Part shown: piece after piece, positions 50,875 to 59,997 of the stretch
Position numbering within the stretch: the stretch's first letter is position 1
Layout of the letters: each line of letters begins with the position of its first letter
NCBI GenBank assembly: GCA_020638295.1
Contig: JACKIU010000001.1
Span: forward strand, 310,001-374,000
Direction of reading: 5' to 3'
Length of the DNA stretch: 64,000 nt
Source: Rhodospirillales bacterium
Lineage (GTDB): Bacteria > Pseudomonadota > Alphaproteobacteria > Micavibrionales > Micavibrionaceae
Program-made: the position numbers and the translations under genes
The notes under the pieces: model-generated
What the model was told of the DNA's origin: nothing
Seen by the model: the letters and a program-made list of their open reading frames with translations, nothing else
Database searches by the model: none

Positions 50875-52515
50875 ATGAGTGCTCCCGAGGCTTCCCAAGC
50901 TGCTTCCCAAGACAATGTTATCCGCGATCCGCATGCCGTGAAGATTAAACGCGCGCTGATCTCCGCTTCCGATAAAGAGGGCCTTGAGGATTTTGCGCGT
51001 AAACTGGCCGCGCACGGGGTTGAGATTCTCTCGACCGGCGGGACGGCCAAGATGCTGAAAGACGCTGGAATAGCGGTTAAGGATGTTTCCGATCATACGG
51101 GGTTCCCTGAGATTATGGACGGGCGCGTCAAAACCCTGCACCCTACGGTGCATGGCGGTATTCTGGCGCGGCGTAGCGATGAAGCCCATGTGAAGGCCAT
51201 GGAGGAAAACGATATCGTCGATATCGACATGGTGGTGGTGAATCTGTATCCGTTTGTGGAAACGGTCAAAAGCGGCAAGGGTTATAAAGAGTGCATCGAA
51301 AATATCGATATTGGCGGTCCGGCGATGATCCGCGCGGCGGCCAAGAACCATGAATTTGTTACCGTGATTACCGATCCGCAGGATTATAAAAAAGTGATGG
51401 ATTGCATGGACAAGTATGAGGGCAGCATTACCTATAAGCTGCGCAAGCAACTGGCCGCAACCGCCTATGCACTGACCGCGACGTATGATTCCAACATCGC
51501 CACGTGGTTTGTGTCCCAGCAGGACGAAGAATTCGGTTTTCCCCGCCGGACCAGCTTTTCCGGAACGCTCAAGCAGGTTTTACGCTATGGCGAAAACCCG
51601 CATCAACGCGCAGCTTTGTACACGGTTGACGATTCTACGCGGCCCGGCGCAGCCCACGCAACGCAGGTTCAGGGCAAAGAGCTGTCTTATAACAACCTGA
51701 ACGACACGGATGCGGCGTTTGAGCTGGTCGCCGAGTTTGACGGCCCGGCGGTGGCGATTATCAAGCATGCCAATCCTTGCGGTGTGGCGATGGGTGAGAA
51801 TACCTTGGAGGCTTATAAACGGGCCTTTGCCTGCGACCCTGTCAGCGCGTTTGGCGGGATTATCGCGCTGAACCGAACCTTAACCAAGGATACGGCCGCG
51901 GCGATACTCGACAAATTCTGCGAAGTGATTATCGCGCCGGATATTGCCGGGGATGCGATTGACGTGCTGAAGACCAAGAAAAACGTGCGGGTGCTGACGA
52001 CAGGCGGGCTGCCCGATCTGGCGCAACGCCGACGCATGGTGACGCGTGTAGCTGGGGGTTTGCTGGTGCAGGATTCCGATAACGGGCAAACGCTTGAAGG
52101 TGATTTGAAGGTTGTCACCGATCGCGCACCAACAAAGAATGAGCTGGCCGACATGCTGTTTGCTTTCCGCGTGGCCAAGCATGTGAAATCCAACGCCATC
52201 GTCTATGCCAAGGGCGGAGCGACGGTCGGGATCGGCGCCGGGCAGATGAGCCGGGTGGACAGTGCGCGCATCGCGGCGTGGAAATCCGGCGAAGCGGCCA
52301 AAGCGCTGGGCCTTGATGAACCGCTGGCCAAGGGCTCGGTCGTGGCTTCGGATGCGTTCTTCCCGTTTGCCGATGGGCTGATTAGCGCGGCGGAGGCTGG
52401 CGTCACGGCGGTGATCCAGCCTGGCGGGTCGATCCGCGATGATGAGGTCATCGAAGCGGCCAACGCGCGCGGTCTGGCGATGGTCATGACCGGTATGCGG
52501 CACTTTAGGCATTAA
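50875..52515 (+). CDS. purH: bifunctional AICAR transformylase/IMP cyclohydrolase
   Basis: PurH carries out the last two steps of IMP synthesis. The N-terminal cyclohydrolase has RALISASDKEGLEDFARKL, STGGTAKMLKDAG and GRVKTLHPTVHGGILARR. The transformylase domain has LRYGENPHQRAALY, IIKHANPCGVAMG, KHVKSNAIVYAKGG and SDAFFPFADG. The length of 546 residues is standard. The ATG at 50875 is preferred to a GTG six bases earlier because AAGAGA then has proper spacing. GCACGTCT and AGACGTGT (about 50839-50872) form an inverted repeat over the leader. Confidence 0.95.
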   Translation: MSAPEASQAASQDNVIRDPHAVKIKRALISASDKEGLEDFARKLAAHGVEILSTGGTAKMLKDAGIAVKDVSDHTGFPEIMDGRVKTLHPTVHGGILARRSDEAHVKAMEENDIVDIDMVVVNLYPFVETVKSGKGYKECIENIDIGGPAMIRAAAKNHEFVTVITDPQDYKKVMDCMDKYEGSITYKLRKQLAATAYALTATYDSNIATWFVSQQDEEFGFPRRTSFSGTLKQVLRYGENPHQRAALYTVDDSTRPGAAHATQVQGKELSYNNLNDTDAAFELVAEFDGPAVAIIKHANPCGVAMGENTLEAYKRAFACDPVSAFGGIIALNRTLTKDTAAAILDKFCEVIIAPDIAGDAIDVLKTKKNVRVLTTGGLPDLAQRRRMVTRVAGGLLVQDSDNGQTLEGDLKVVTDRAPTKNELADMLFAFRVAKHVKSNAIVYAKGGATVGIGAGQMSRVDSARIAAWKSGEAAKALGLDEPLAKGSVVASDAFFPFADGLISAAEAGVTAVIQPGGSIRDDEVIEAANARGLAMVMTGMRHFRH

Positions 52516-52534
52516 AAAGGCACTTTCTCTTTTT

Positions 52535-52610
52535 GTCATTGCGAGGAAGGGCGTAAGCCCTGACGCGGCAATCCAGCATATAGATTGCTTCGCCTATGGC
52601 TCGCAATGAC
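52535..52610. repeat. palindromic GTCATTGCGAG repeat
   Basis: The outer arms GTCATTGCGAG (52535-52545) and CTCGCAATGAC (52600-52610) match 11 of 11. An inner GCAATC/GATTGC pair (52567-52572, 52583-52588) is included. It follows purH by about 20 bases and could act as a transcript end or as a dispersed repeat like those at 4480 and 60571. Confidence 0.75.
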
Positions 52611-52654
52611 GCCACAAACTTTTTCCATATTTTTTACAATTCTTAACGGCTTTG

Positions 52655-52669
52655 TTAAGACTTTTTTAA
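52655..52669. promoter_or_regulatory. CtrA box before the accessory block
   Basis: TTAA (52655-52658), seven bases, TTAA (52666-52669) then C, a full match to the CtrA consensus. A third TTAA lies at 52643. It is about 225 bases before the first start codon of the block. The rest of the 380-base gap holds the palindromic repeat and no recognisable gene. Confidence 0.55.
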
Positions 52670-52895
52670 CCCCGTCTCTATACCATGGGGACTGAGATAC
52701 AAGGGCGCAGTGTTTTATATGTGCGCCTCGTTGGATGAAAAGCCCGGCTAAGAGGTTGAAAACCCAACAAAATAAGAGGGTATGAAAAAGACAGATTTCC
52801 AAGGTTCAGAACGCGAAATCCCCCTTCATCCCCGCTTAAATGAGAATAACCCGCAGACGCCGGATGGATGTTTGCAGAAACGAAAAAGGTTTTAG

Positions 52896-53198
52896 ATGGG
52901 AATTGATCTCGACACACTCAAGGACACTTTTTCCGGTATCGGCGATTTCTTCGGCGGCGAAACCGCCGGTGTTGATAACAAACTCCTTGCAGCTGGGACC
53001 TTGGGCATATTGGGTTTTATGACTGGTTCACACAACCGTACAGGACTATCCAGCCTATTTGGAGGCACAGGTAAAGGCCTCAAATGGGGGCTTATGGCGC
53101 TCATCGCGGCATTCGCCCTGAATTACTTAATGGGCGAGCCTAACGGCCCCGAGCCTACGGCAACAGATGAATACGAATACACGCTTGATGCGTCGTAG
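52896..53198 (+). CDS. small membrane protein of unknown function
   Basis: A 100-residue protein with a Gly-rich N-terminal amphipathic stretch (TFSGIGDFFGGETAGVD), a weakly hydrophobic helix (LLAAGTLGILGFMTG), a transmembrane segment at about 66-80 (WGLMALIAAFALNYLMG) and an acidic tail ending YEYTLDAS. AAAGG precedes the ATG. It opens the accessory block, 55 bases before the giant-protein gene, and its helix/hydrophobic layout echoes the membrane region near the end of that protein. Function unknown. Confidence 0.6.
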   Translation: MGIDLDTLKDTFSGIGDFFGGETAGVDNKLLAAGTLGILGFMTGSHNRTGLSSLFGGTGKGLKWGLMALIAAFALNYLMGEPNGPEPTATDEYEYTLDAS

Positions 53199-53253
53199 AA
53201 AATAAGAACACGCCCGTAAAAGGGGGCGCAAGAGTAAACTAGAGGGTAAATAC

Positions 53254-55584
53254 ATGGCCGATAAGGTAGACGAACAAGAAAAGAAGGCAAAAGCGGCGCG
53301 CCAAGAAGCGCAGCGGCAAGAAGCTGACTTTAAAAAAGCCAGAGAGCAGCGTCGTGAAGCCGAAAAACAGCGTCTGAAAACCGAAGGCAATACCTTTGCC
53401 TGGATCCTTACTTCTGATCGGTCTTTTTCTAACTATCGCCCGGCCTCTTTTAGCCCGGCTGTCCTGACCTCTGATGATGAAAGACCTGCTGCAGGTGCGG
53501 TAATTCCGGTTGCTGCTACCGGTGTGGCTGGTGCAGCGGTTGTCGCCAAGTCGGCAAAGCCGGAAACAACCGAAACAGTTATGGATCTGCGCGGAAGCGA
53601 TGGCCAGCTTATAGCTCTCGACCCGGATGTTCTTCAAGGGCCGTTCGCCGCGCATAATCGTTTTGCGAGCAATGATCCGCGCCTGACGCTTGAATTTACC
53701 GGTGGTAAGCCGATCATCGCCGATGACGATGACAGCGAAGAATACGGCCTGTGGAAAGACAGCGGCTATTACGCCGATCATTTCAAGAACGGGGCCGAGC
53801 TGGGCGATATTGAAGATGCCCTGAAGAACAATACAGAACTCCGCGCATCGTGGGTTGAGGCTTATAAACAAGTCTACAAAATGCACAACGGTGAAGACGT
53901 CCCGAAAGGCTGGGATGAAGGTGACATCGTCGAAGATGGTTTAGATTACATCCGTGAATTTAACAACAACTTCCACGCTTTGGATTTTGGCCTGCTGTGG
54001 ACCCATGGCGGGATGACGAATATCGCTTTCAAAGTACATGACGGCACGAATGAGCAAAAACAAGCCTTCGGCTTCCTGATGGATACGCTGGACAGAGGCA
54101 AAAACTTTACGTCCGGCGGAACGGCGGAACTTGCCCAAGATATGGCGTCTGACCTGACGACATATGTCAGCCTTGGGTCTTTTGGTGTGGGTGCGGCCAC
54201 GGCGCAAGCCGGAAAACAAGCCACAAAATATGCTGTTAAACAAGCGGTTAGAGAAGCGCTCAAACAAGGCACAAGAGAAGCGATTAAGGTCGGCGTTCAA
54301 ACCACAGCCAAGAAAGTCTGGAATACTCAACTTGGCCGCGTCGCAACTATTGGAGCGATTGAGGGCGCGGTCTGGAGTGCAGGTAGCGATGCCGCTTATC
54401 AAGCCACGAACATTTCGCTCGGCCGTCAGGAAAGTTATAGCCTGAAACAAGCGGCTTTTTCTACAGCGACAGGAAGCGTTACAGGTCTTGTCATGGGTGG
54501 TGGCATGACTTTGGCCGGGCAGAAAATCGTTGCGCCGGTTCTTAAAAAAGTCGCTCCGAAAACTCACAAAAAGCTTAGCAAGCTCTTTGGCGGAGCAGAA
54601 ACACCCGATGAAGCCGCTAAAAAAGCCGAAGCGGATGCGGCGAAGGCTGCGGAAACGCCGACGGTGGATGAGATTGATGCCGATGCGGCGAAGATGGGGC
54701 CGAATGACGGGCCGCAAATGCCAGAGGATGTCGCAAAAGCACGGGCGGGAACGGATCAGCCGGAAATGCCTGTTGAGAGTGCAAGCGCTCCCGAAAGCGC
54801 AGAAGATCTTGATGCGCTGGAAAGAGGCCTGAGAGAAGAAGCTCAGAAATATGATCCGAATACTGCCCGGGAAAGCCAAGCAGAGGCGGAGGCCAAGGCC
54901 GATGTTCAGCCGGATATTTCGCGTGCAGAGGCTGACGAGCGTCTAAAAAGAGCTGCCGAAGCTGGACAACGTGAGCGCGGCGAGACGATGGACACGCCAG
55001 TGCCGCAGCAAGCCAATGCCGGGGCGGCGCCGGTTTATAACATCAATATCGGTGACGGCGCACAGGTTGGCGATGTTCATATCGGTAATGTCGGGGGTGG
55101 TGCACCGGCAGGGACGACGCGCACGGCGGACGCAGGGACGAGCGCGCCAGTGCCAGAGACGACAACGAAGCCCGGCAAAGCTGCGGATGATGTTGAAGAA
55201 GCGGTAGAGACGCCGGAAGCAGAGACAGCGGAAACGGTGACAGAAAAACCGGAAGCGACGGATGATGCGGGCGCAAAGACGCCGGAGGCAGAAAAGCCGG
55301 AAGCCACAACCGCTGGTGTGGGTGAGCCCAAAAACGCTAAGAAAAGTGCTGATGATGAAAAATCGTACATGTTGATTTCCCAGATGGAGCCCTCCTCCCC
55401 AGAATTCAAGAAAATAAAAGACTGGGGTAACCAGTTTCTGTTTAGACGGAAGTGGGTCTATGATCCCTACCAAGGATGGAAAGATTATCGCGCTCTGCGT
55501 GTTGAGTCGGCGATGACGAATCCAAGGCCGATTATTAAACCTGTTGTCGATTATGCTGATGGTCGAATGGAAAAGTGGGGCTAA
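53254..55584 (+). CDS. giant protein of unknown function, N-terminal part
   Basis: A 776-residue frame. It starts with a charged coiled coil (EKKAKAARQEAQRQEADFKK), has a soluble domain to about 300, then a Gly/Ala-rich membrane-active region at about 300-430 (GAIEGAVWSAGSDAAYQ and GSVTGLVMGGGMTLAG, glycine-zipper-like, as in large phage and polymorphic-toxin proteins). A long acidic Ala/Glu/Thr-Pro-rich low-complexity stretch follows, broken by a strand-like VYNINIGDGAQVGDVHIGNV. The stop at 55582 lies next to a GGGG run; reading resumes in another frame with LTKGLYDLNQ. The part is therefore probably the first third of a protein of about 1,850 residues. No signal peptide. Confidence 0.6.
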   Translation: MADKVDEQEKKAKAARQEAQRQEADFKKAREQRREAEKQRLKTEGNTFAWILTSDRSFSNYRPASFSPAVLTSDDERPAAGAVIPVAATGVAGAAVVAKSAKPETTETVMDLRGSDGQLIALDPDVLQGPFAAHNRFASNDPRLTLEFTGGKPIIADDDDSEEYGLWKDSGYYADHFKNGAELGDIEDALKNNTELRASWVEAYKQVYKMHNGEDVPKGWDEGDIVEDGLDYIREFNNNFHALDFGLLWTHGGMTNIAFKVHDGTNEQKQAFGFLMDTLDRGKNFTSGGTAELAQDMASDLTTYVSLGSFGVGAATAQAGKQATKYAVKQAVREALKQGTREAIKVGVQTTAKKVWNTQLGRVATIGAIEGAVWSAGSDAAYQATNISLGRQESYSLKQAAFSTATGSVTGLVMGGGMTLAGQKIVAPVLKKVAPKTHKKLSKLFGGAETPDEAAKKAEADAAKAAETPTVDEIDADAAKMGPNDGPQMPEDVAKARAGTDQPEMPVESASAPESAEDLDALERGLREEAQKYDPNTARESQAEAEAKADVQPDISRAEADERLKRAAEAGQRERGETMDTPVPQQANAGAAPVYNINIGDGAQVGDVHIGNVGGGAPAGTTRTADAGTSAPVPETTTKPGKAADDVEEAVETPEAETAETVTEKPEATDDAGAKTPEAEKPEATTAGVGEPKNAKKSADDEKSYMLISQMEPSSPEFKKIKDWGNQFLFRRKWVYDPYQGWKDYRALRVESAMTNPRPIIKPVVDYADGRMEKWG

Positions 55585-56114
55585 CCAAAGGGCTTTATGA
55601 CCTTAATCAGTCCATACAGAATATTGCTACCTCAGACATGAAAAGTCTGCAAACTAAAATGCTCGAAAAAATGGAAGCATTTTCGGATGCAAACAGAGAA
55701 AATTTGAAAAAATTTCAGGCCGAGATTAAGGCACTAAGAAAACATGTCGAACTTAATTACAAAACTTTAAAAGATGATAATGGCAAGTTTGTTAAAAATG
55801 ACGGGCGTTATCATGGTTTGATTGAGACAATTGCAAAGGATATTGATGGAAATGGAATAGGGCATAAAAAGGCGCTACTGGCTTATTTGGATGATCTTAT
55901 AAAGACCTCTGGAGATCTACAAAAGCCAGATTTTGGTGATACCGGAAAGCGTGTAGTAAATCTGGAATATCAGTCAGGCATGCCGATGAAGGATGTGCAT
56001 GCACTAAAAACACACAGCCTTCATAAAATTTTTACAATGGTTGAAGATGCCCATGCCCGCTTGCATGTTCACGAAACAACCACCGGGGATCAGGGACCAC
56101 AAATCCCTTTATAG
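55575..56114 (+). pseudogene. giant protein, middle fragment in a shifted frame
   Basis: This frame continues the upstream gene after a one-base shift near 55575-55584. It is helical and charged (MLEKMEAFSDANRENLKKF, then AEIKALRKHVELNYKTL). It ends at a TAG at 56112-56114, but coding sense continues in another frame from about 56092. If translated on its own it would need a GTG start inside the preceding gene. More AT-rich than the parts on either side. Confidence 0.5.
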
Positions 56115-56937
56115 GCACCAGAATTTTATATCCAAAACGTCCACTTAAGGAAGTCAACGGCATTAAAATCGGCGTCACAAGGGAAGAACGCGAGTCCGTG
56201 ATTAGAATGATTCAAGCAGGCCATTATGAAGCCGAACCAACGCTCAAAAACGATCAGACCCTTCTAACCTTGAAGCCGTTATTATGGATTTGGAAGTTGA
56301 ATACAAAAAATATATAAGTAAGGATGGAATGATGTAACCACATGGCCTGTGGAGGATACGAAGATTTTTGCCTCTGCCCTTGCTGGCGTTGTCAGGGACG
56401 GTTATGGACATGAAGCCCTGCATGTAGCACGCCGCATGATGATGCGTTAGGCTCCGGCAGTAGGCGCGTCACGATTCCACCAAATATAACGGACAACCCT
56501 AGCTTTAAAGAATCGTTGGGCGATGTAATTCATACCGAATATTACAAGCGGTGGAAAAAAGTTTTGATGCCGTTATTGATCGTAAGCATATAACCGGCAA
56601 AGAAGAAGAAGGTTGGGGACCGACGAGTAGCGCAGGACGTGATTCAGAAGAACAAGCAATGGAAAGAAGCTACTTCTGGCATTACATGTTCCGCTTCCCC
56701 GGAGACAAACCATGGTCAAAGCCTGCCGAAATCAGGTTTCAAGCTATTTTTCAAAACAGATTTACAAATCTCTACAACTACGCTATGGGCGGCTACACCT
56801 CCCCTATAATGAAAGAAGGAAAGCCGACCCTCGCCTTGAAGGACACCTTAATCTGTTATTATGGCGAGATAAGCCTAAAGAAGAAGATTACAATAAGTGG
56901 AGAGATAATCTTATTCTCCGCGCGCCCTCCTGGTTGA
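56092..56937 (+). pseudogene. giant protein, degraded middle with several frameshifts
   Basis: No single frame is open, but coding-like stretches follow one another in changing frames: TNPFIGTRILYPKRPLKEVN (from 56092), SNLEAVIMDLEVEYKKYISK (near 56265), VTTWPVEDTKIFASALAGVV (near 56333), RRVTIPPNITDNPSFKESLG (near 56465) and EKSFDAVIDRKHITGKEEEG (56551 on, open to 56937). At about 56850 the sense moves to the frame of the next segment. At least five shifts occur, several beside runs of C or A. Real decay and assembly indels both fit. Confidence 0.55.
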
Positions 56938-58835
56938 AAACGCCAACACGGTTTGCTTTGGTGGGGTTACCTACACCTATAATGTATGCAACCGGAGGGT
57001 CATTCGCACTTGTTGGTTCAGAGAAAGCTTACCAGTGGGCCTTTGATGACGATGAAGATACGTGGATGGGGAATACTGGCCGCTGGTTTGGGCAAAAGGC
57101 TCTATATACTGCGGATACTGTTAGAGATTGGACGGTTGGCTTTGCAAAAGATGTTCCTTATTTGGGTGCGACTCTCAACGCCGTGCCGATTGAAGAAGCC
57201 AATGAGTATTTTTTCCGGGCCAATGCGCCGGAGAAAAAAGAGAGTTCTTCTCCTGAAGACAAGCGTGAAGAAACTCGTCAACGTCCGGCGGGGATGGATT
57301 TGCGGACGTATATTACGACCGTGCTGGACCCGGATATTCAGCAGAGAACGCTCGCGGTGGCACAAGCCAAAGCCAGAATGAATGCCGCGCAGCAAAAATA
57401 TGATTTGCTGGATGGTATCGCCGATCAGAATGAGAGCAAAAAAGGTGAGCGCGATACAGCCAAGACGGCTCTTGAGACGGCCAAGAAAACGTTCGAGACG
57501 CTTTCGAGCACGTTGCTGGCCAAGCAGTATGACCGCGATGAGTTGGTGATTGCGCTGTATCTTGACACTACGACCCTGACCGACCCGACCGAGAAGCTTA
57601 AGCTGGAAGGGGTTTTATGGGATATCCGCAAATACGGTCTGGACAGCGGAAACAAAATCAAAGATTTCGACCTGCTGAACGATGCTCTGTTTGCCGAGGC
57701 GCAGGTACTGGCGCAGAAAGAAGAAAAACACTCGAAAAAGGATATTGCCGCCGCGGTTAAAAAGGTCTTTGGCACGGAGAGCGTGACAACTGAAAAAGAC
57801 GCGAAGGCCAGCGAGAAAGAAGACCCTCAACCTTATAGTCAGGGCGGTAGCAGCGCCAGCAAAGGGCGTAGCGCCAGCCAATTATTTGAAGATGCGATTG
57901 GCTGGTCGACAGAGTGGACCGGGGCCGACCCGAAGAGCGGCTGGATGAAGAGCGCGTTTAACTGGCTGGGTGACTGGGGACAGATTGGTAAGGGCTTCTG
58001 GAATGATTTGTCCAGCCCGTGGAAAGCCGGTTTGATCGGTCTGCTCGGCGCCTTTACCATCGGCCCGTGGCTCAAAAACCAGTTGGGCGCGGTTGGGAAT
58101 TTCCCGCTGGTCGGGCTATTGATTGGCGCCGTTGTTTTTGCGCTGACCGGGAAGGCCGCGCACGCCTTTATGACCGATGATGCGGGCGTTACGCAGGGTA
58201 AAGCCAAGCACAGTACAAAAGCCAGTGCCGCCAAGCAAGGGCATGATGGCAGTGTTGAATACGCTGCCGATAAGGTAAAAATCAAAGAGCTTGAAGACAA
58301 GGTTAAGGCCTTGCAGGCGCAACGCCAATCTGGAGAAGATGAAAGCGGCGACGAGGATAGCGGTTCCGGCAGCGGTGACGGCGATCAACGCGGCGGACAA
58401 AGACGTGACAATCAACAGCCCGGCATGGCTCCGCCACCGCCGGATCCCGGTGTATTGCCTCCAGAGTATCAAATCGATGAAAACGGCGATGAGTTGCGCC
58501 TGAGTGATGCCGATGCAGACCTTGAAAGCACTCTGCTGCCGGTCGCCGCTCAGGTCTGCGAAGGCCCGAACGGTAACGGCTGGGCACCGAACAATGTTCG
58601 TGATCTGCTGCGTTGCGGTGATATCGTCGTCTCTCCGCATATGGCTGCGCGGGCGCAGGCTACGGCTCTGAAGGCGGTTCACGTGCCGGACGGTCTGGTG
58701 GAAGAGGAAGAGTTTGTCCTCGATACCATGGGCCACAATATAGACTCTGTGCCTCAATATGCGGTCGCAATGAAGCTTCCGACCATGGCCGCGAACATGG
58801 ATTTCGATCATGATCGCCCCCATTACGATGCCTAA
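56712..58835 (+). CDS. giant protein, C-terminal part
   Basis: An open frame of 707 residues; the first 45 or so are probably out-of-frame reading, with true sense from about 56850 (LWRDKPKEEDYNKWRDNL). A hydrophobic stretch and a coiled coil (about 210-275, rich in Ala, Lys, Glu) lead to a membrane region with two helices (WKAGLIGLLGAFTIGPWLKN, then FPLVGLLIGAVVFALTGKAA). A second coiled coil (DKVKIKELEDKVKALQAQRQ), a Gly/Ser/Asp-rich stretch, a Pro-rich stretch and a C-terminal domain follow. Family unknown. The membrane helices and coiled coils suggest an inner-membrane scaffold or a large cell-envelope machine. Confidence 0.55.
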   Translation: MVKACRNQVSSYFSKQIYKSLQLRYGRLHLPYNERRKADPRLEGHLNLLLWRDKPKEEDYNKWRDNLILRAPSWLKTPTRFALVGLPTPIMYATGGSFALVGSEKAYQWAFDDDEDTWMGNTGRWFGQKALYTADTVRDWTVGFAKDVPYLGATLNAVPIEEANEYFFRANAPEKKESSSPEDKREETRQRPAGMDLRTYITTVLDPDIQQRTLAVAQAKARMNAAQQKYDLLDGIADQNESKKGERDTAKTALETAKKTFETLSSTLLAKQYDRDELVIALYLDTTTLTDPTEKLKLEGVLWDIRKYGLDSGNKIKDFDLLNDALFAEAQVLAQKEEKHSKKDIAAAVKKVFGTESVTTEKDAKASEKEDPQPYSQGGSSASKGRSASQLFEDAIGWSTEWTGADPKSGWMKSAFNWLGDWGQIGKGFWNDLSSPWKAGLIGLLGAFTIGPWLKNQLGAVGNFPLVGLLIGAVVFALTGKAAHAFMTDDAGVTQGKAKHSTKASAAKQGHDGSVEYAADKVKIKELEDKVKALQAQRQSGEDESGDEDSGSGSGDGDQRGGQRRDNQQPGMAPPPPDPGVLPPEYQIDENGDELRLSDADADLESTLLPVAAQVCEGPNGNGWAPNNVRDLLRCGDIVVSPHMAARAQATALKAVHVPDGLVEEEEFVLDTMGHNIDSVPQYAVAMKLPTMAANMDFDHDRPHYDA

Positions 58836-58957
58836 ACGGCGTTCACAGAAGGCTTTATCCTTCCCGGCGCAGATGCTATGATAACGTGTTGGAATGTGTT
58901 CGCATTTCAATTTCTTGGCGTACTCCGCCCTTTCCTTTTCCGGGATTTCCTTATCGT

Positions 58958-59326
58958 ATGACCGACGAGCCAGAACAGACCAAAGACAGCATCAAAAAGG
59001 CTTTCTCGCCGGGGGAAGCCAAGGGTAAGCCGTCTTTGTTCCTGCCGGACGAGATGGATATTTATTGCAATAAAATCACCAAGGAAACCTTTATTTTCCA
59101 CGGCAAAAAGATCGATTATGACACGCTGGAGCGCATGGAATACGACCCGAAAGACCATAGCGTTACGGTTTTCTTGAAAGACGGACGGATTCTGGATCTG
59201 GGGGTGAAAATTCAGTGGTTGATCCGGCCTTATTTTTCCAAGGCCGAAGAGATACAGATTGTGCGCACCAAAGACGGGGAAGCGATTGACGGGACCTTTA
59301 TACCGATAGCGCATAGAGGTAAATAA
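58958..59326 (+). CDS. small soluble protein, first of two tandem paralogues
   Basis: A 122-residue protein starting MTDEPEQTKDSIKKAFSPGE (ATG 58958; longer in-frame starts add an unlikely leader). The body is strand-rich: ETFIFHGKKIDYDTLERMEY, then TVFLKDGRILDLGVKIQWLI, ending DGTFIPIAHRGK. The next gene aligns with it along most of its length. No known family is recognised. It is about 120 bases after the giant-protein gene on the same strand and probably co-transcribed. Confidence 0.6.
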   Translation: MTDEPEQTKDSIKKAFSPGEAKGKPSLFLPDEMDIYCNKITKETFIFHGKKIDYDTLERMEYDPKDHSVTVFLKDGRILDLGVKIQWLIRPYFSKAEEIQIVRTKDGEAIDGTFIPIAHRGK

Positions 59327-59375
59327 TTTCGCGCCAAATATAGCATTTCAACAAAAGCATCTCTATAATACACAC

Positions 59376-59741
59376 ATGATTGACACGCCTTCAGACAGCA
59401 CAGACCGCCCCGATGTCGGCACGTTGGTTGACTTTGTTATCGGTGCAGAAACGGACAATCCTCTTTACGTTGAGGTTGCGATCAAGGATGATGGCCGCGT
59501 GGTGCTTTTTCACGATAAACCGTTTAAAAAACCGATTTCATGGTTTGAATTTGACCTCAATACCAATAAGTTCGATTTTATCATGGAAAACGGTGAATTA
59601 CGCGACTTTGGCCTGCCGTTGAGACAATCGGTTGCCAAACATATGCAAAACTCGCATCAAATTTTGACGGTTTTACTGGACGATGAGTCCGGCGAGGGCA
59701 AAGAAGGCCACTATATCCCGCTGATTATCCATTCATCTTAA
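59376..59741 (+). CDS. small soluble protein, second tandem paralogue
   Basis: A 121-residue protein related to its upstream neighbour. VVLFHDKPFKKPISWFEFDL aligns with FIFHGKKIDYDTLERMEYDP, FIMENGELRDFGLPLRQSVA with VFLKDGRILDLGVKIQWLIR, and EGHYIPLIIH with DGTFIPIAHR. The N-terminal 25 residues differ. The pair looks like an old tandem duplication. The stop codon overlaps a CtrA-type box that would serve the following small ORF. Confidence 0.6.
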   Translation: MIDTPSDSTDRPDVGTLVDFVIGAETDNPLYVEVAIKDDGRVVLFHDKPFKKPISWFEFDLNTNKFDFIMENGELRDFGLPLRQSVAKHMQNSHQILTVLLDDESGEGKEGHYIPLIIHSS

Positions 59742-59752
59742 CACTTCGTTAA
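59738..59752. promoter_or_regulatory. CtrA box before the 55-residue ORF
   Basis: TTAA (59738-59741), seven bases, TTAA (59749-59752) then CC: a full CtrA-type site, 78 bases before the ATG at 59830. The first half-site includes the stop codon of the preceding gene. Confidence 0.55.
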
Positions 59753-59829
59753 CCAAATCTACGCTAAAATATAAGCAACAAAACAAAGAATAAGTTGCTG
59801 AAAAATAAATATTTTAGAGGAGTGTGAAT

Positions 59830-59997
59830 ATGGATTTGGACCTAGCAGGTGATTGGCAGAGTGCACAGGCATGTGAATTTGATGTAAACGGTGGAATTCG
59901 GGAAGTATTCGCACGCAAATCGGGAATCGATAATGGTTTGAGTTGCGGTGTTGGAGTGGCGGCTACGGTGAAGTTAGACCTCCCCACGAACGGCTGA
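59830..59997 (+). CDS. 55-residue protein of unknown function
   Basis: A short frame from ATG 59830 to TGA 59995-59997: MDLDLAGDWQSAQACEFDVN, then GGIREVFARKSGIDNGLSCG, ending KLDLPTNG. A strong GAGGAG ribosome site lies eight bases before the ATG, and a CtrA-type box is upstream, so expression is likely. It has two Cys and no membrane segment. It ends against the stop of the convergent I78-type gene, with no bases between. Confidence 0.45.
   Translation: MDLDLAGDWQSAQACEFDVNGGIREVFARKSGIDNGLSCGVGVAATVKLDLPTNG

Noticed and set aside
55575..56937. Programmed frameshifting as the explanation for the giant gene's frame changes
   Set aside because: At least six changes in about 1.3 kb, in mixed directions and without a shared slippery motif, fit decay or indel errors better.
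52896..58835. The accessory block as a prophage or phage tail module
   Set aside because: Despite phage-like low-complexity regions there are no capsid, terminase, portal, integrase or lysis genes, and the large protein lacks a recognisable tape-measure layout.
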